DNA from: Salvelinus alpinus
Lineage: Eukaryota; Chordata; Actinopteri; Salmoniformes; Salmonidae
Assembly (NCBI RefSeq): GCF_045679555.1
Contig: NC_092122.1
Span: 10,101,602-10,165,601, forward strand
Direction: 5' to 3'
DNA: 64,000 nucleotides
Shown: piece after piece, positions 10,577 through 24,200 of the stretch
How the letters are laid out: the number at the start of each line of letters is the position of its first letter
Position numbering within the stretch: the stretch's first letter is position 1
Notes under the pieces: generated by a model
Databases searched by the model: none
Seen by the model: the letters and a program-made list of their open reading frames with translations, nothing else
What the model was told of the DNA's origin: nothing
Position numbers and translations under genes: made by a program

Positions 10577-12022
10577 CACTTCTACATTGTGGATGCTACC
10601 ATGATCACGGATAATCCTGAATGAATCGTGAATAATGATGAGGGAGATAGTTAGACGCACAATTACACTGCATGACCAAAAGTATGTTGACACCTGCTGG
10701 TCGAACATCTCATTCTAAAATCATGGGCATTAATATGGAGTTGGTCCCCCCTTTGCTGCTATAACAGCCTCCACTCTTCTGGGAAGGCTTTTCACTAGAT
10801 GTTGGAACATTGCTGTGGGGACGTGCTTCCATTCAGCCACAAGAGCATTGGTGAGGTCGGGCACTGATGTTGGGCGATTAGGTCTGGCTCGCAGCCGGCG
10901 TTCCAATTCATTCCAAAGGTGTTCGATGGGGTTGAGGTCAGGGCTCTGTGCAGGCCAGTCAAGTTCTTTCACACCGATCTCAACAAACCATTTCTGTATG
11001 GATCTCGCTTTGTGCATGGGGGCATTGTCATTCTGAAACAAGAAAGGGCCTTCCCCAAACGGTTGCCACAAAGTTGGAAGCACAGAATTGTTTAGAATGT
11101 CATTGTATGCTGTAGCGTTAAGATAAGGGGCCGAGCCATAACCATGAAAAACAGCTCCTGGACATTACTCATCCTCCACCAAACTTTACAGTTGGCGCTA
11201 TGAACTCTGGCAGGTAGCGTTCTTCTGGCATCTGCCAAACCTAAATTCGTCTGTCGGACTTCCAGATGGTGAAGCGTGATTCATCACTCCAGAGAACGCC
11301 TTTCCACTGCTCCAGAGTCCAATGGCGGCGACATTTACACCACTCCAGCCAACGCTTGGCTTTGCCCATGGTGATCTTAGGCTTGTGTCTGGCTGCCAGG
11401 CCATGGAAACCCATTTCATGAAGCTCCCAACGAACAGTTCTTGTGCTGATGTTGCTTCCAGAGGCAGTTTGGAACTCGGTAGTGAGTGTTGCAACTGAGG
11501 ACAGACTATTTTTATGCGCTTCAGCACTCGTCGGTCCCGTTCTGTGAGCTTGTGTGGCCTAGGACTTCACGGCGGAGACGTTGTTGCTCCTAGACGTTTC
11601 CACTTCACAATAACAGCACTTACAGTTGACCGGGGCAGCTCTAGCAGGGCAGAAATCTGACGAACTGACTTGTTGGAAACGTGGCATCCTATGACAATGC
11701 CACGTTGAAAGTCAATGAGCTCTTCACTAAAGTCTTTCTACTGCCAATGTTTGTGGTTACATGGCTGTGTGCTCGAGTTTATACACATGTTAGCAACAGG
11801 TGTGGCTGAAACAGCCAAATCCACTAACTTGAAGGGGTGTCCACATACTTTGTGTATATATAGTGTGTCATACCCCCAAGACTTGCTAACCTCTCACCAT
11901 TACAATAACAGGGGATGACAAAATATTTTGGGGGGTAAGATTTTTGTGCGTCTAACTTTCTCACTCATAATTATTCATTATTCATTCAGGATTATGGTAG
12001 CATCTACATTCATGTAGAAGTG
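10577..12022. mobile_element. Foldback MITE split by a Tc1-like element (copy 1 tail)
   Basis: The left arm at 10,577-10,665 and right arm at 11,866-12,022 are inverted complements (CACTTCTACATTGTGGATGC against GATGCTACCATAATCCTGAA-type sequence on the opposite strand). The arms are now separated by the 1.2-kb Tc1-like element. It belongs to the same family as the MITE in intron 8. The same nested arrangement is present in the copy 2 tail. Confidence 0.7.
10666..11865 (-). mobile_element. Degenerate Tc1-like transposon inside the MITE (copy 1 tail)
   Basis: Terminal inverted repeats CACTGCATGACCAAAAGTAT and its decayed complement follow a TA. Transposase fragments lie on the minus strand. 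The C-terminal catalytic part is at 10,730-11,083, with DNAPMHKARSIQKWF and [17 protein letters not shown] carrying the second D and the E of the DDE triad; an N-terminal piece is at 11,198-11,527. Frameshifts and stops separate the pieces. The same family recurs at 25,939-27,138 and 59,110-60,296. Confidence 0.85.
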
Positions 12023-12096
12023 TGCTTGATGCAGTCATTGCGTGCTATGAATATGGGAACAAATACTTACATTTTTACTACTTTAATACACATATA

Positions 12097-13318
12097 CAAT
12101 GCATTTGGAAAGTATTCAGACCCCTTGATTTTTTCCACATTTTGTTACGTTACAGCCTTATTCTAAAATTGCTTAAATAAAAATGTTTCCTCATCAATCT
12201 ACACACAATACCCCATAATGACAAAGGGATAACAGGTTTTTAGAATTTTTTGCAAATTTATTACAAATAAAAAGATACCTTATTTACATAACTATTCAGA
12301 CCCTTTGCTATGAGACTCGAAATTGAGCTCAGGTGCATCCTGTTTCCATTGGTCATCCTTGAGATGATTGGAGTCCACCTGTGGTAAATTCAATTGATTG
12401 GACATGATTTGGAAAGGCACACACCTGTCTATATAATGTCACACAGTTGACAGTGCATGTCAGAGCAAAAACCAAGCCATGAGGTCGAAGGAATTGTCCG
12501 TTGAGCTCCGAGACAGGATTGTGTCGAGGCACAGATCTGAGAAAGGGTGCCAAAAAAGGTCTGCAGCATTGAAGGTCTCCAAGACCACAGTGGCCTCATC
12601 ATTCTTAAATGGGAGAAATTTGGAACCACCGAGACTCTTCCTAGAGCTGGCCGCTTGGCCAAACTGAGCAATCGGGGGAGAACGGCCTTGGTCAAGGAGG
12701 TGACTAAGAACCCGATGGTCACTCTGACAGAGCTCTAGAGTTCCTCTGTGGAGATGGGAGAACCTTCCAGAAGCACAACCATCTCTGCAGCACTCCATCA
12801 ATCAGGCCTTTATGGTAGTGGCCAGACGGAAGCCACTCCTCAGAAAAAGGCACATGATAGCCCGCTTGGAGTTTGCCAAAAGGCACCCAAAGGACTCAGA
12901 CCATGACAAACAAGATTATCTGGTCTGATGAAACTAAGATTGAATGTCTGGAGGAAGTTTGGGACCATCCCTACAGTGAAGCATGGTGGTGGCAGCATCA
13001 TGCTGTGGGGATGTTTTTCAGCGGCAGGGACTGGGAGACTCGTAAGGATCGAGGGAAAGATGAACAGAGCAAAGTACAGAGAGGTCCTTGATGAAAACCT
13101 TCTATAGAGCACTCAGGACCTCAGACTGGGGCGAAGGTTCACCTTCCAACAGGACAACGACCCTAAGTACACAGCCAAGATAATGTTTTTGCTTTGTCAT
13201 TATGGGGTTTTGTGTGTAGATTGATGGGAGGGGGAAACAATTTAATCCATTTTACAATAAGGCTGTAACGTAACAATGTGTAAATGTCAAGGGGTCTGAA
13301 TACTTCCCGAATGCACCG
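12097..13318 (+). mobile_element. Degenerate Tc1-like transposon with deleted transposase 3' part (copy 1 tail)
   Basis: Inverted ends (ATGCATTTGGAAAGTATTCAGACC and its complement) are flanked by TA. The transposase is recognisable from MRSKELSVELRDRIVSRHRS through [14 protein letters not shown] in shifting frames. It stops near QQDNDPKYTAK, where sequence jumps to the right inverted repeat, so the third catalytic residue region is lost. It is therefore non-autonomous. A second copy is at 27,370-28,580. Confidence 0.8.
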
Positions 13319-14289
13319 TAAGTGAATTTTCCCAATACCTAAAATGGGGGGGACTATTCACAAAAAGTGCTGTAATGTCTAAACAGTTCACCCAATCTGG
13401 ATGGAAATAACCTCAAAATATAGCTGTTAGTCTACACTTTAACCACATAGTCATTGTTTGCTTCACTGTCCCAATAATTACTGAGGGCACTGTATATTCT
13501 TACTTTGTTTTGTTAATTATTTTCAGTTTATTCTCCCTTTTGCTTGATTTAATCTGCTATTAGGTCTGGAAGGAACCTGCATTATCTGAGGTCAACATAG
13601 ACTGTCCTTTGAGTCTTTGCAAGTTTGTTGGCAAGGTGGTTGACCTTACTCCAGTGTAAGTCGCCTTCTCCTCCATCATTATTTTTGGAACAAAGATGTC
13701 TTACATTTTTGGAAATTGGATAAAATACAATGTACCTCTTCTAAATTCTACAAAATGTCAGCCTTTCTTTACTTGGGTAGAGACGCTATCATTCCTCCCC
13801 ACTCAACAGTTAACTGCTTGCACTTGATTTGCCTGTAATTTATATTAATGTTTGTAGTATCCTGACTTAATATAAGACTGTATACCACTGTCATATATGT
13901 ACCCTTTTTTGTTTTACCATATTATATTTTTATGTATAAAATAACATGCCTATTCTAAATCAATTGCTGTTTACATTAAAACTGTGAAACTAAGTTTCCT
14001 TTGTGATTCCCCCATTCAGGCGTCGTTTGTGCTATTTGTATATTCATGTAGCCTACATAATAGTGCATAAGGCTAATTTGAGAAATAATGTTACCATCCT
14101 TCAATGTGTGAATCATTCAGGCCATCTGAACTGTTATGTAAACATGGTACAGGATGTAAAACCTGATTTGTAGCGGGTGAAACTTGTCGACCAGAGTCAT
14201 TTGACATAAGCCTTAAAGCCCAAACCGTACAAATGCCCAATCAGACACTTTCCCTTACATCCAGGTATTTGGAGTCCCTATAGGACATA
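13319..14289. other. AT-rich spacer in the copy 1 tail with one candidate exon
   Basis: Non-repetitive by eye. The segment at 13,564-13,655 has a plausible acceptor (TTAATCTGCTATTAG) and a GTAAGT donor. Joined in phase 1 to the TM exon it would add GLEGTCII and then a stop, giving a short-tailed receptor. In its own frame it is open for 31 codons. I do not recognise that peptide. Copy 2 has the same sequence at 28,826-28,917. Confidence 0.3.
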
Positions 14290-15945
14290 CAGTTGAAGTC
14301 GGAAGTTTACATATGCTTAGGTTGGAGTCATTAAAACTCGTTTTTCAACCACTCCACAAATGTCTTGTTAACAAACTATACTTTTGGAAAGTCGGTTAGG
14401 ACATTACTTCGTGCATGGCACAAGTAATTTTCCCAACAATTGTTTACAGACAGATTATTTCACTTATAATTAATTGTATCACAATTCCAGGGGGTCAGAA
14501 GTTTACATACACTAAGTTGACTGTGCCTTTAAACAGCTTGGAACATTTCCGAAAATGATGTCATGGCTTTAGAAGCTTCTGATAGGCTAATTGACATAAT
14601 TTGAGTCAATTGGAGGTGTACCTGTGGATGTATTTCAAGGCCTAACTTCAAACTCAGTGCCTCATGGGTGACATCATGGGAAAATCATGGGAAAATCGAA
14701 GGAAATCAGCCAAGATCTCAGAACTCAGAAATAAAATTGTAGACCTCCACAAGTTTGATTCATCCTTGGGAGCAATTTCCAAACACCTGAAGGTACCACG
14801 TTCATCTGTACAAACAATAGTACGCAAGTATAAACACCATGGGACCAAGCAGCCGTCATACCGCTCAAGAAGGAGATGCGTTCTGTCTCCTAGAGATGAA
14901 CGTACTTTGGTGCGAAAAGTGCAAATCATTCCCAGAACAACAGCAAAGGACCTTGTGAAGATGATGGAGGAAGCAGGTACAAAAGTATCTATATCCACAA
15001 TAAAAACAAGTCCTATATCAACAAAAGCTAAAAGGCCACTCAGCAAGGAAGAAGCCACTGCTCCAAAACCGCCATAAAAATGCCAGACTACAGTTTGCAA
15101 CTGCATATGGGGACAAAGATCGTACTTTTTGGAGAAATGTCCTCTGGTCTGATGAAACAAAAATAGAACTGTTTGGCCATAATGACCATTGTTATGTTTG
15201 GAGGAAAAGGGGGGATGCTTGCAAGCCGAAGAACACCATCCCAACTGTCAAGCACGGGGGTGGCAGCATCATGTTGTGGTTGTGCCTTGCTGCATGAGGG
15301 ACTGGTGCACATCACAAAATAAATGGCATCATGAGGACCGAAAACTATGTGGATATATTGAAGCAACATCTCAAGACATCAGTCAGGAAGTTAAAGCTTG
15401 GTCGCAAATGGGTCTTACAAATGGACAATGACCCCAAGCATACTTCCAAAGTTGTATCAAAATGGCTTAAGGACTACAAAGTCAAGGTATTGGAGTGGCC
15501 ATCACAAAGCCCTGACCTCAATCCTATAGAAAATGTGTGGGCAGAACTGAAACAGTGTGTGCAAGCAAGGAGGCCTACAAACCTGATTCAGTTACACCAG
15601 CTCTGTCAGGAGGAATGGGCCAAAATTCACCCAACTTATTGTGGGAAGCTTGTGGAAGGCTACCTGAAACGTTTGACCCAAGTTAAACAATTTAAAGGCA
15701 ATGCTACCAAATACTAATTGAGCGTATATAAACTTCTGACCCACTGGGAATGTGATGAAATAAATAAAAGTTGAAATAAATCATTCTCTCTACTATTATT
15801 CTGGCATTTCACATTCTTTAAAAAAAAGTGGTGATGCTAACTGACCTAAAACAGGGAATGTTTACTAGGATTAAAGTCAGGAATTGTGAAAAACGGAGTT
15901 TAAATGTATTTGGCTAAGGTGTATGTAAACTTCCGACTTCAACTG
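14290..15945 (+). mobile_element. Sleeping-Beauty-family Tc1-like transposon (fossil), copy 1 tail
   Basis: The ends read CAGTTGAAGTCGGAAGTTTAC and the complement, flanked by TA, and an internal direct repeat (GTCAGAAGTTTACATACACT) gives the IR/DR layout of this family. Transposase pieces: 14,664-15,077 (paired DNA-binding domain with SLGAISKHLKVPRSSVQTIV), then, after frameshifts, [19 protein letters not shown], and 15,331-15,717 ([22 protein letters not shown]). Several frame breaks and a stop make it inactive. The near-identical copy at 29,552-31,208 has an extra A that extends the first frame. Confidence 0.92.
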
Positions 15946-15947
15946 TA

Positions 15948-16190
15948 CCAACTCAGTGGCCTTGAGGTTAGTGTCTGCCCAGAGATTGGGAGTTTGATCC
16001 CCAGCTGAGTCATACCATAGACACTCATAATTAAGGAGATCATTTGGGAAGGCCCTGCGATAGACTAGAGTCCTGTCTAGGGGGTGTACGTGTACATTAA
16101 GCTGCTTCACGCTACAGAAACAGGATATCCTGTTCCTATGAGCTGTTCCGGCTCGCAGAAGCCAAGGCTTGTACAAGGCTACTTACTTAT
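15948..16190 (+). mobile_element. tRNA-derived SINE at the cassette 1/cassette 2 junction
   Basis: Begins next to the Sleeping-Beauty-like element and contains GGGAGTTTGATCCCCAGC, which resembles a pol III B box. The window start (position 1) is the interior of another copy, and a third is at 31,211-31,450. It therefore sits at each boundary between repeat units and is a possible substrate for the unequal exchange that made the array. Confidence 0.5.
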
Positions 16191-17180
16191 AGGACCTTGT
16201 GGAGAGTTGGACCAGTGTGAGCTCTATGACCCCAATCTAGAGAGCGCTGAGAGGGATGCCATGGGCCCATTCTCAACATTGAGTCCCGTATCAAGTGATG
16301 CAGACTATGAGTGCTGATATTTTTGAGTAGCTTGATCCATACGGTTCCAGGTGGTTTAACATGAAGACAGAGAAGCATAAGAGGCCACTTGCAGTAGGCA
16401 TGACCAGGGATGTTCTCTTGGTAAGTGCGTGAATTGGACCATTTTCCTGTCCTGCTAGGCATTCAAAATGTAATGAGTACTTTTGGGCATCAGGGAAAAT
16501 GTATGGAGTAAAAAGTATTATTTTCTTTAGGAATGTAGTTGAGTAAAAGTTGTCAAACATAAATAAAGTACAGATACACCAAAAATGACTTCAGTTGTAT
16601 TTTTACTTAAGTACTTTACACCACTGCATGCCAGTCTTTAGGGTAGTATTTTGTCTAGTAATGTAACACTTTCACCACCAGAATGCAGTGTAGGACCGAA
16701 CAAAAAGTGCCCCCTTGGGATAGCCCATGATGACATCAAAAGAAATGCGAGGCATTCACTCTCGGTTACGTATTTGATTATTGAATCAAAGTATTTAAAT
16801 CAAAATAATCATATAGGTGATGGTGATGTTGACACTGGCATTTGAATAGGCAATATAGACATTACCACAAATGCGAGTTTGGAGACGTTTTGGAAACACT
16901 CAAACAACGATGTTACTGATACATCCTCTGATGAGATTGAAAGGTAGGGAACTAGCGTTAATTTCGATATCACAGTAGAGATTTAAACACGGAAGTCGGA
17001 GTCTCAGAACATAACCGTCGGAACTAAATGTTATGACATAGTTGCAGCATCCATCCACTGTGCACTTTTACGCAATCCTCCTGTTGGCCTTCGGCACAGT
17101 ATGACAGTGGCATCAGAGGCGCAGAACGGAGTTTACCATGCGCTCTCCTCTCAGGCTTGACTGACTACATGATTTACGAG

Positions 17181-18137
17181 ATGAGGGCTGTTTTCTGGGG
17201 AGTACTCCTCGCCTGTGTGGACTGGAGTTGGGGCCAGGAGACTCACTCATTCGATGGCGACGTCCGCGACTTTGCCATTGGTGACAGCTCGGTATACGTC
17301 GTTACGGATGACCGACTCTTCCAGCTGAACCATGATTTTACCAAAGTTATAAAGAGGGATAATCCGAACGTAGTTTATCCTAACCAAGAAGTACCTCCTT
17401 CCGATGAAACGTATCCATTTAAGGTAAACATTTTACTGCCATTCATAAAAAACAAGACCTTGATCACTTGTGGAACCACAAAATGCGGCTACTGTGAAAT
17501 ACTGGATCTCAACGAAATCTCCAAATCTGTGCATTCGGAGGATAGTGAGGTGGGTTCATTGGACCCTGGAGATTCAACCATTGGCTTTATTGTTGATGTC
17601 GGGAAGAACTCCTACATTATGGCTGGAAGGTTGAAGAGCCGTGTGCGTAACAAGTGTGTCAATTCAGATGAGTTGCTTGTCCTACGGAATACACTAGATG
17701 GACAGAAGGGAGGAATCTTTTCTCAATCAGATGAGAGCGCGACTCCGTATATTGAGGCCAGACAAAAGGAGAAGTTTCAGTTTGTGGACGGCTTTCAGAG
17801 TAATTCACACATCTACGTGTTCTCGAACGTTCCCAAAGAGCCTCAAGTTCGACTTATTTGGTTCAAGAGCGAGAACAATAAAGCAAATACTTTGAAGTCC
17901 CTCGAAGGTGCGACACTCAAATGCTGTGGAATCATGGAGCGCCGGCGGCTCCTGTCTTCCTCTGTAATTCAAGGTTCTGGTGGGCTCCATGGGCAGGTGC
18001 TCTGGGCAGGTGTGTTCACGGCTGGTAACACAAGCGACCCCATCAACACAATGCTGGCCATCTATAACATCAGCCACTCTACAGGGCCTCAACTCAAGAA
18101 CGATGACCCAGACTTCTGCTATGAAGACTGTGCAAAG
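17181..18137 (+). CDS. plxnc1: Exon 1 of cassette 2 (Sema)
   Basis: 319 codons from the signal-peptide ATG; same features as exon 1 of copy 1, and amino-acid identical to copy 3. The weak GTTGGT donor is kept. Confidence 0.85.
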
Positions 18138-21100
18138 GTTGGTGAGATGATAATAATTATATGTATGCTTTATAACCAACACCATAGCAAAGACGCTGTC
18201 AGTATCGTTACCCTAATTTCTTAGCAAATGTGTTGAGATTGTCTGTAACACTGTTTCAGTCATCGGGAAAAGGTACCACCCCGGAGCTGCAGCCAGAGGC
18301 AGTGGTGTTTAAATACAGCTCCATGACATCAGTGTTGGCAGTGAGACACAACTCCTGGCTGGTGTTCTTCATCGGGACAGGAGACGGACAACTCATCAAG
18401 GTCTGTGGAACACAGTTATGAGAACTCTTAAAGCACACGCACACTGGCCTCAAAACACCTCTCTCGTGTCATTATTTCTCCCTTGAACACACAGATACTC
18501 ATACAACAGAATTACAGCATTTTCTACCAAACGTGGCTCACATGAGGAAATTTGAGGTCTAAATTAGCCTGGAGAAACCCCAGAAGTAACCTTATTAGAC
18601 ACAATAGTCTCCTTCATGCAGTGTTGTCCCTGGAAAACTTTAATAATCCAGCCAAATCCCCTGCATGTTTCTAACAGAAATATCACAGCCATGCAGTACA
18701 CTCTAACAAACCAGACAGGGGTTTGGTCACCACTACACATCAGTGATTGTTAGTCTATCATGTATCATCATCATCAAATTCATACTCTTGTTGACAGAGA
18801 GAAATGTGTGCAGTCAACTGACATTTACAACTGCAATATAGGTGATTTCCTCGGGCCATGTTATGTATTGTGGTTTGTTAGTGTGATATGTCACCTCTAC
18901 ATAGAGATGTTATTCAAGTGTCACTCTCTGTCCCATGTCAGCTTGCTGTAGACAAGGCCTACAAACCTGCCTGTCCCAGAGTGCTCTACAAGTCAGATGA
19001 CGACCGCCGTGTGTTTCCCAAGATGCACCTGGATCCAGTGGACCGCAAACATGTGTACATGGCACTGAGGAACCAGGTAAGTTCTACTGTGCACAGAGAT
19101 ACATATTATACAGTACAACCATTCTGAAATAGGACCCAGGACATAATATTGTGTGTTTGTTGTAGTTGATGCGTGTGCCTGTGGCTCAGTGCAGTGAACA
19201 CAAGAGTCTGAAGGACTGTTGGTCTGCTCAGGACCCCTTCTGTGGCTGGTGTGAGTCTGAGAACAGCAAGTCAAGGTCAGTCACAAGAACCACAACTACA
19301 CACTTCTACAACTTACAGTTCAATCGAGTACAGGCTTGTTCAGTTTACGTCGTTACGGATGACCGACTCTACCAGCTGAATCATGACTTTACCAAAGTTA
19401 TAGAGGGATAATCCCAACGTAGTTTATCCTAACCGTCATCGGTTATAGATACTGCCATATAAATAAATACCTGCTATGCTGATGAGTGAGAGAAAGCGAT
19501 GTGAGTTATGAGTTTACTAGATGAATGAAAAGTGACGATCCATTCAGTCCAGCCTTACTGGTTATATTTTCATAACCACAATACAGGGAGATGTCTTCAT
19601 TATATCTTGTCTTATTCTTCTAAAATGTACTTTTTTGATCATTTTATGAAAATTAACAGTCGCAGTCGTTTCAATGTAATTAAGTGAGGACAGTTGCCTG
19701 GTTTGTTTGTGTTAATGTCATACCCCAGGGTTTCATATGATCTCACCACATACTATCTGTGGTTTTTCACACTATATGGTCTTGTTGATATATTTATTTT
19801 CTGTGGTAAAACATAGAGCTCAAAATACATTTCCTGTATCACCCACAGCTTCTTAGAATCAACTTGCCTCTATAGATGAAACTTCCTGTGAACATACTTC
19901 TATGTCCTGTTTATCTCTGTCACCCTAAACCTGCTCATCCTCACCCCTTTATGTGATGTGTTCTAGATGTTCGTTTCAGGATGACTGCCTTCAGCCTTCA
20001 GCCTGGATCTCCATCTCTGAGGACTCCCAACAACAGAACATGGTCTCTTACCAGGTGGAGAAGAGCAGCAGTGGAGAGAAGATCACACTCACTGTCAAGG
20101 TCCACCTGAATGTGCATGGGACAGGAAGTCTCACCTTTACCTGCCACTTCTTCAATACAAGAGGTGATCTGTGTGACAGGACAAGCCCCGCTCCAGCGTT
20201 GCCTCGATGCTCCTGCCTGTTCTCCAGCGACCAGCTTCCTGCTGAAGGTGAACTTTCACCTTCTAACTCTCCTGTAGATTTCTCAATGAAAATATGGAGC
20301 ATCTTGCTTAGAGATTGTTTCCCTGTGTTTTTCCACATAGGTCTGGATGTCACAGTGGAGATAAGAGTGGGGAAGCAGAACCTTACTGAGAAACTGATGC
20401 TCACTAACTGTTCAGACATCACTGGACCACCTACCTCTGCCCTGTCAGTCAGAAATCCCAGATCTGTCATGCTACTCCTCAGCACCTTGATATGGCTATG
20501 TTTCAAACCTACTTGTTTAGACCTACTTCAATATTTACTATAATGACATCTTTTAAATTATGTTGGGCACTGTCTGTATGTTATAGATTTGTTAGTACAC
20601 ATTTTGCATGAGTAGCAGATGGTACACATGTTTATGATTAAACTCACTGTAGTTTTCTTATTTGTATCTCTGTGTCTCTCAGGTGTTCTCAGTGCATGAC
20701 AGCTGGATGTAGCTGGAGTAATGATGCCTGCTCCTGGACACCCAGGTCTGCCAACTCAGACTCCATACAGGTATGACACGCACACACACGCACACACAAA
20801 CTCACACGCATGCGCACGCGCGCACACACACATACACACACACAACACACACACACACACACACACCTTCTTCTTTGGGGGTGTTCATCTCACAACTTCT
20901 TCACCCATGTGTGTTCCTGTATCTTGTTCATCAACCCTCTCTCACTTCTATCCCCAGGACGTGTGCAGACTCAGCCAGTCAGGAATGAACTACTCTGTAA
21001 GTCCATCCTGCTGATCATAGCCTTTTCCTCTTCCTCAGCATCTCTCAGTGGATCTTCTGTGAGCAATGAGCCCCGTCGGGTCTTTTTAAAAATGGCGGGT

Positions 21101-21256
21101 GGGGAAGCGAAACTAATGCGTGATAGTGAGAAAGAGAGATGTTGTGCGGAATGGGGTGAGTTTACGTTAGCTGTGTGTGTTTGGTGGTGAAGGAAGTGTT
21201 TGCTCCTCATAGGGTTTGGTGCTTGTTAAAGTTTCATAAAGTTCATTTGGCCTTAT

Positions 21257-21299
<43 letters not shown>

Positions 21300-24200
21300 C
21301 TCTCTTGAAAGCTAAGACTGAGGACAAAATGAAGAACCTCAAATGGGTGTCTGCAAATGCCAAGATACTATATTCAGTTATACAGAGCAATATTCATAGA
21401 TCTGGGCATTTTTTGTAGTTTCGCATCCTACATTTAGATCACTCGTAAAATAGAGATTTTATCTCAACCAGAATAACATGGACCAAAAAGGTTATATATA
21501 GTAAGAAGATGTTTGTGAATAGAGCCTTTGTCTCTGAGTCAAATCATCATACCTCTTACAGTGGGGATCATGGATCACATGACTGTACCCCAGGGCAGTA
21601 GTAGTGGATGGTACTATAATTACTGATAGTCCTGAATGAATCGTGAATAATGATGAGTGAGAAAGTTACAGATGCACAAATATCATACCCCCAAGACATG
21701 CTAACCTTCCATCATTACAATAAAAGGGGAGGTTAGCATTTTTTGAGGGTATGATATTTATGCCTCTAATTTTGTCACTCATCATTATTTACCAAAATTA
21801 AAGAGCAAGCCTACAGCCACAAACACATATTTAGTTTCACTTGTCTTTATCAGAAATATTGTCTGTGTCTGTGTGTGTTTGTCAGGAGCCAGTGATCGTC
21901 TCCATAGTGCCCAGTGTCCTGTCCTTCCATGGGAGAAACCACGCCCTGATGACTGGGAAGAACCTCCATCACGTGACTAGGGTTCGCATCCAAGGGCACA
22001 TGGACTGCAGTCTCAAGGAGTGAGTCAAAGTGGACAATCGGTTGAATATGATTTGTTTTCTAACATATGCAGACAATTTTTTGAGATAACTAAAACGTGG
22101 ATTACTTCAATCAATTATTGAAATCAATTATTTCATCAGATTACACTCATAGGACATCATGTTACACAATACATGTATGTTTTGTTCGACAATGGGCATA
22201 TTTATATCCACAAATCTCGGTTTACATTGGCGCCATGTTCAGAAATGCCTCCAAAATATCCGGAGAAATTGCAGAGAGCCACGTCAAATAACAGAAATAC
22301 TCATCATAAACTTTGATACACTTGATACAAGATACACTTGTTCTTAATGCAACCGCTGTGTCAGATTTTTTTTTTACTTTACGGAAAAAGCACACCATGC
22401 AATAATCTGAGATGGCGCTCAGATATAACAACATTTCTCCGCCATGTTGGAGTCAACAGAAATATGAAATTACATCATAAATATTCCCTTACCTTTGACG
22501 ATCTTCATCAGAATGCACTCCCAGGAATCCTAGTTCCACAATAAATCGTTGTTTTGTTCGATAATGTCCATTACTTATGTCCAAGTAGCTACTTTTGCTA
22601 GCATGTTTAGTACACATGTCCAAACGCTCGCGCAGATCCAGGCGAACGTCGGACGAAAACTTCAAAAAGTTATATTACAAGTTGAATTAACTTGTCAAAC
22701 TAAGTAGAGAATCAATCCTCAGGATGTTGTTATCATAAATATTAAATAACGTTCCAACCGGAGAATTCCTTTGTATCTACAGAAATAATGGAACGCAAGG
22801 CGATATCATTTGGAATGCGCGTGACCAAGAACTGGCACTCTGCCAGACCACTGACTGAAACAGTTCCCATCCGGCCCCACATCACAGTAGAGGCTTCATT
22901 CAACGTTTTACAGACTGTTGACATCTAGTGGAAGGCGTAGGAAGTGCAAACAGATCCATATCTTACTGGGATTTGAATAGGCGATGAGTTGAAAATCAAC
23001 CAGCCTCAGAATTCTCACTTCCTGTTTGGATTTATTCTCAGGTTTTTGCCTGCCATATGAGTTATGTTATACTCACAGACATCATTCAAACAGTTTTAGA
23101 AACTTCAGAGTGTTTTCTATCCAATAGTAATAATAATATGCATATATTAGCATCTGGGACAGAGTAGGAGGCAGTTCACTCTGGGCACGCTATTCATCCA
23201 AAAGTGAAAATGCTGCCCCCTATCACAAAGAAGTTTTAAACAATGGTTTAGATTTTTCACTGGTGCTCACTTTTTGCATGAAAGCCCAATGCCTTATGTT
23301 TTGGTAAAGTGTGTGTCTAACCTATGTAGTGTGTGTGTCACATGATCAGGTCTCCAGTGTGGAACCACACTGGGTCCAGTCTGACGTTCCACATCCCCAG
23401 TGGAGACAAAGGTTCTGTCAGTGTGTGTGCCGTGCTGCCAGACGGTCGCTGTCTGGGCAAGGCAACTGTCACCTATGGGTCCTCACCATCCTGCACTGGG
23501 CTAACACCAAGCACTACCTGGGCTAGGTAAAAACACACACACACACACACGTCTACCTGTTCAAGCCCAAACATCAAATTGCATTTCTATAGCAATTCAC
23601 ACAAGTATAAGATCCAACAACATGGGTTCACCTTTGGAACGAGCTATACAGAGGTGCCTTTAACTATTTTCTAAAAATGGCTACTGGCTATGGTGTTGTC
23701 TGATGGGGAATGAAAGTGGGCTTGGCAAGCAATTTTTTTACATATTTTATTTGTTGTATAAAAAAAGTACAACTTTTGCCATGAAGCATCTTTGTTTTCC
23801 ACTGGCTTATTCAAATAATGTGGTTTAGACATGACTACAATTCACATCAGCACGCTAGGTGTGACTGTCACGTTCGTCATTCGGAGTCACCGTTGATCCT
23901 CCTTCGCTGCCTCTGCCTGCTTCCATGGCAGGGTCTTGTCCCCTGCCATAACTTCCTCCCATGTCCATGATGTCCTCCACTCACTTTTCTCCCGGGCCCA
24001 GGATCCCTGCTCCTCCTGGCCACGCTGCGGGGATCTTCTGTCACGAGCGTCATAATGAGTAGACCAAGGCGCAGCGTGCGTAGAGTTCCACATCTTTTAA
24101 TTAATAGAAACTCACCAAACAAAACAAATAAGCACAAACGAAACGTGAAGCTACTGGTGTGCACACAGGCAACTATCTGTAGACAAGATCCCACAAAGCA

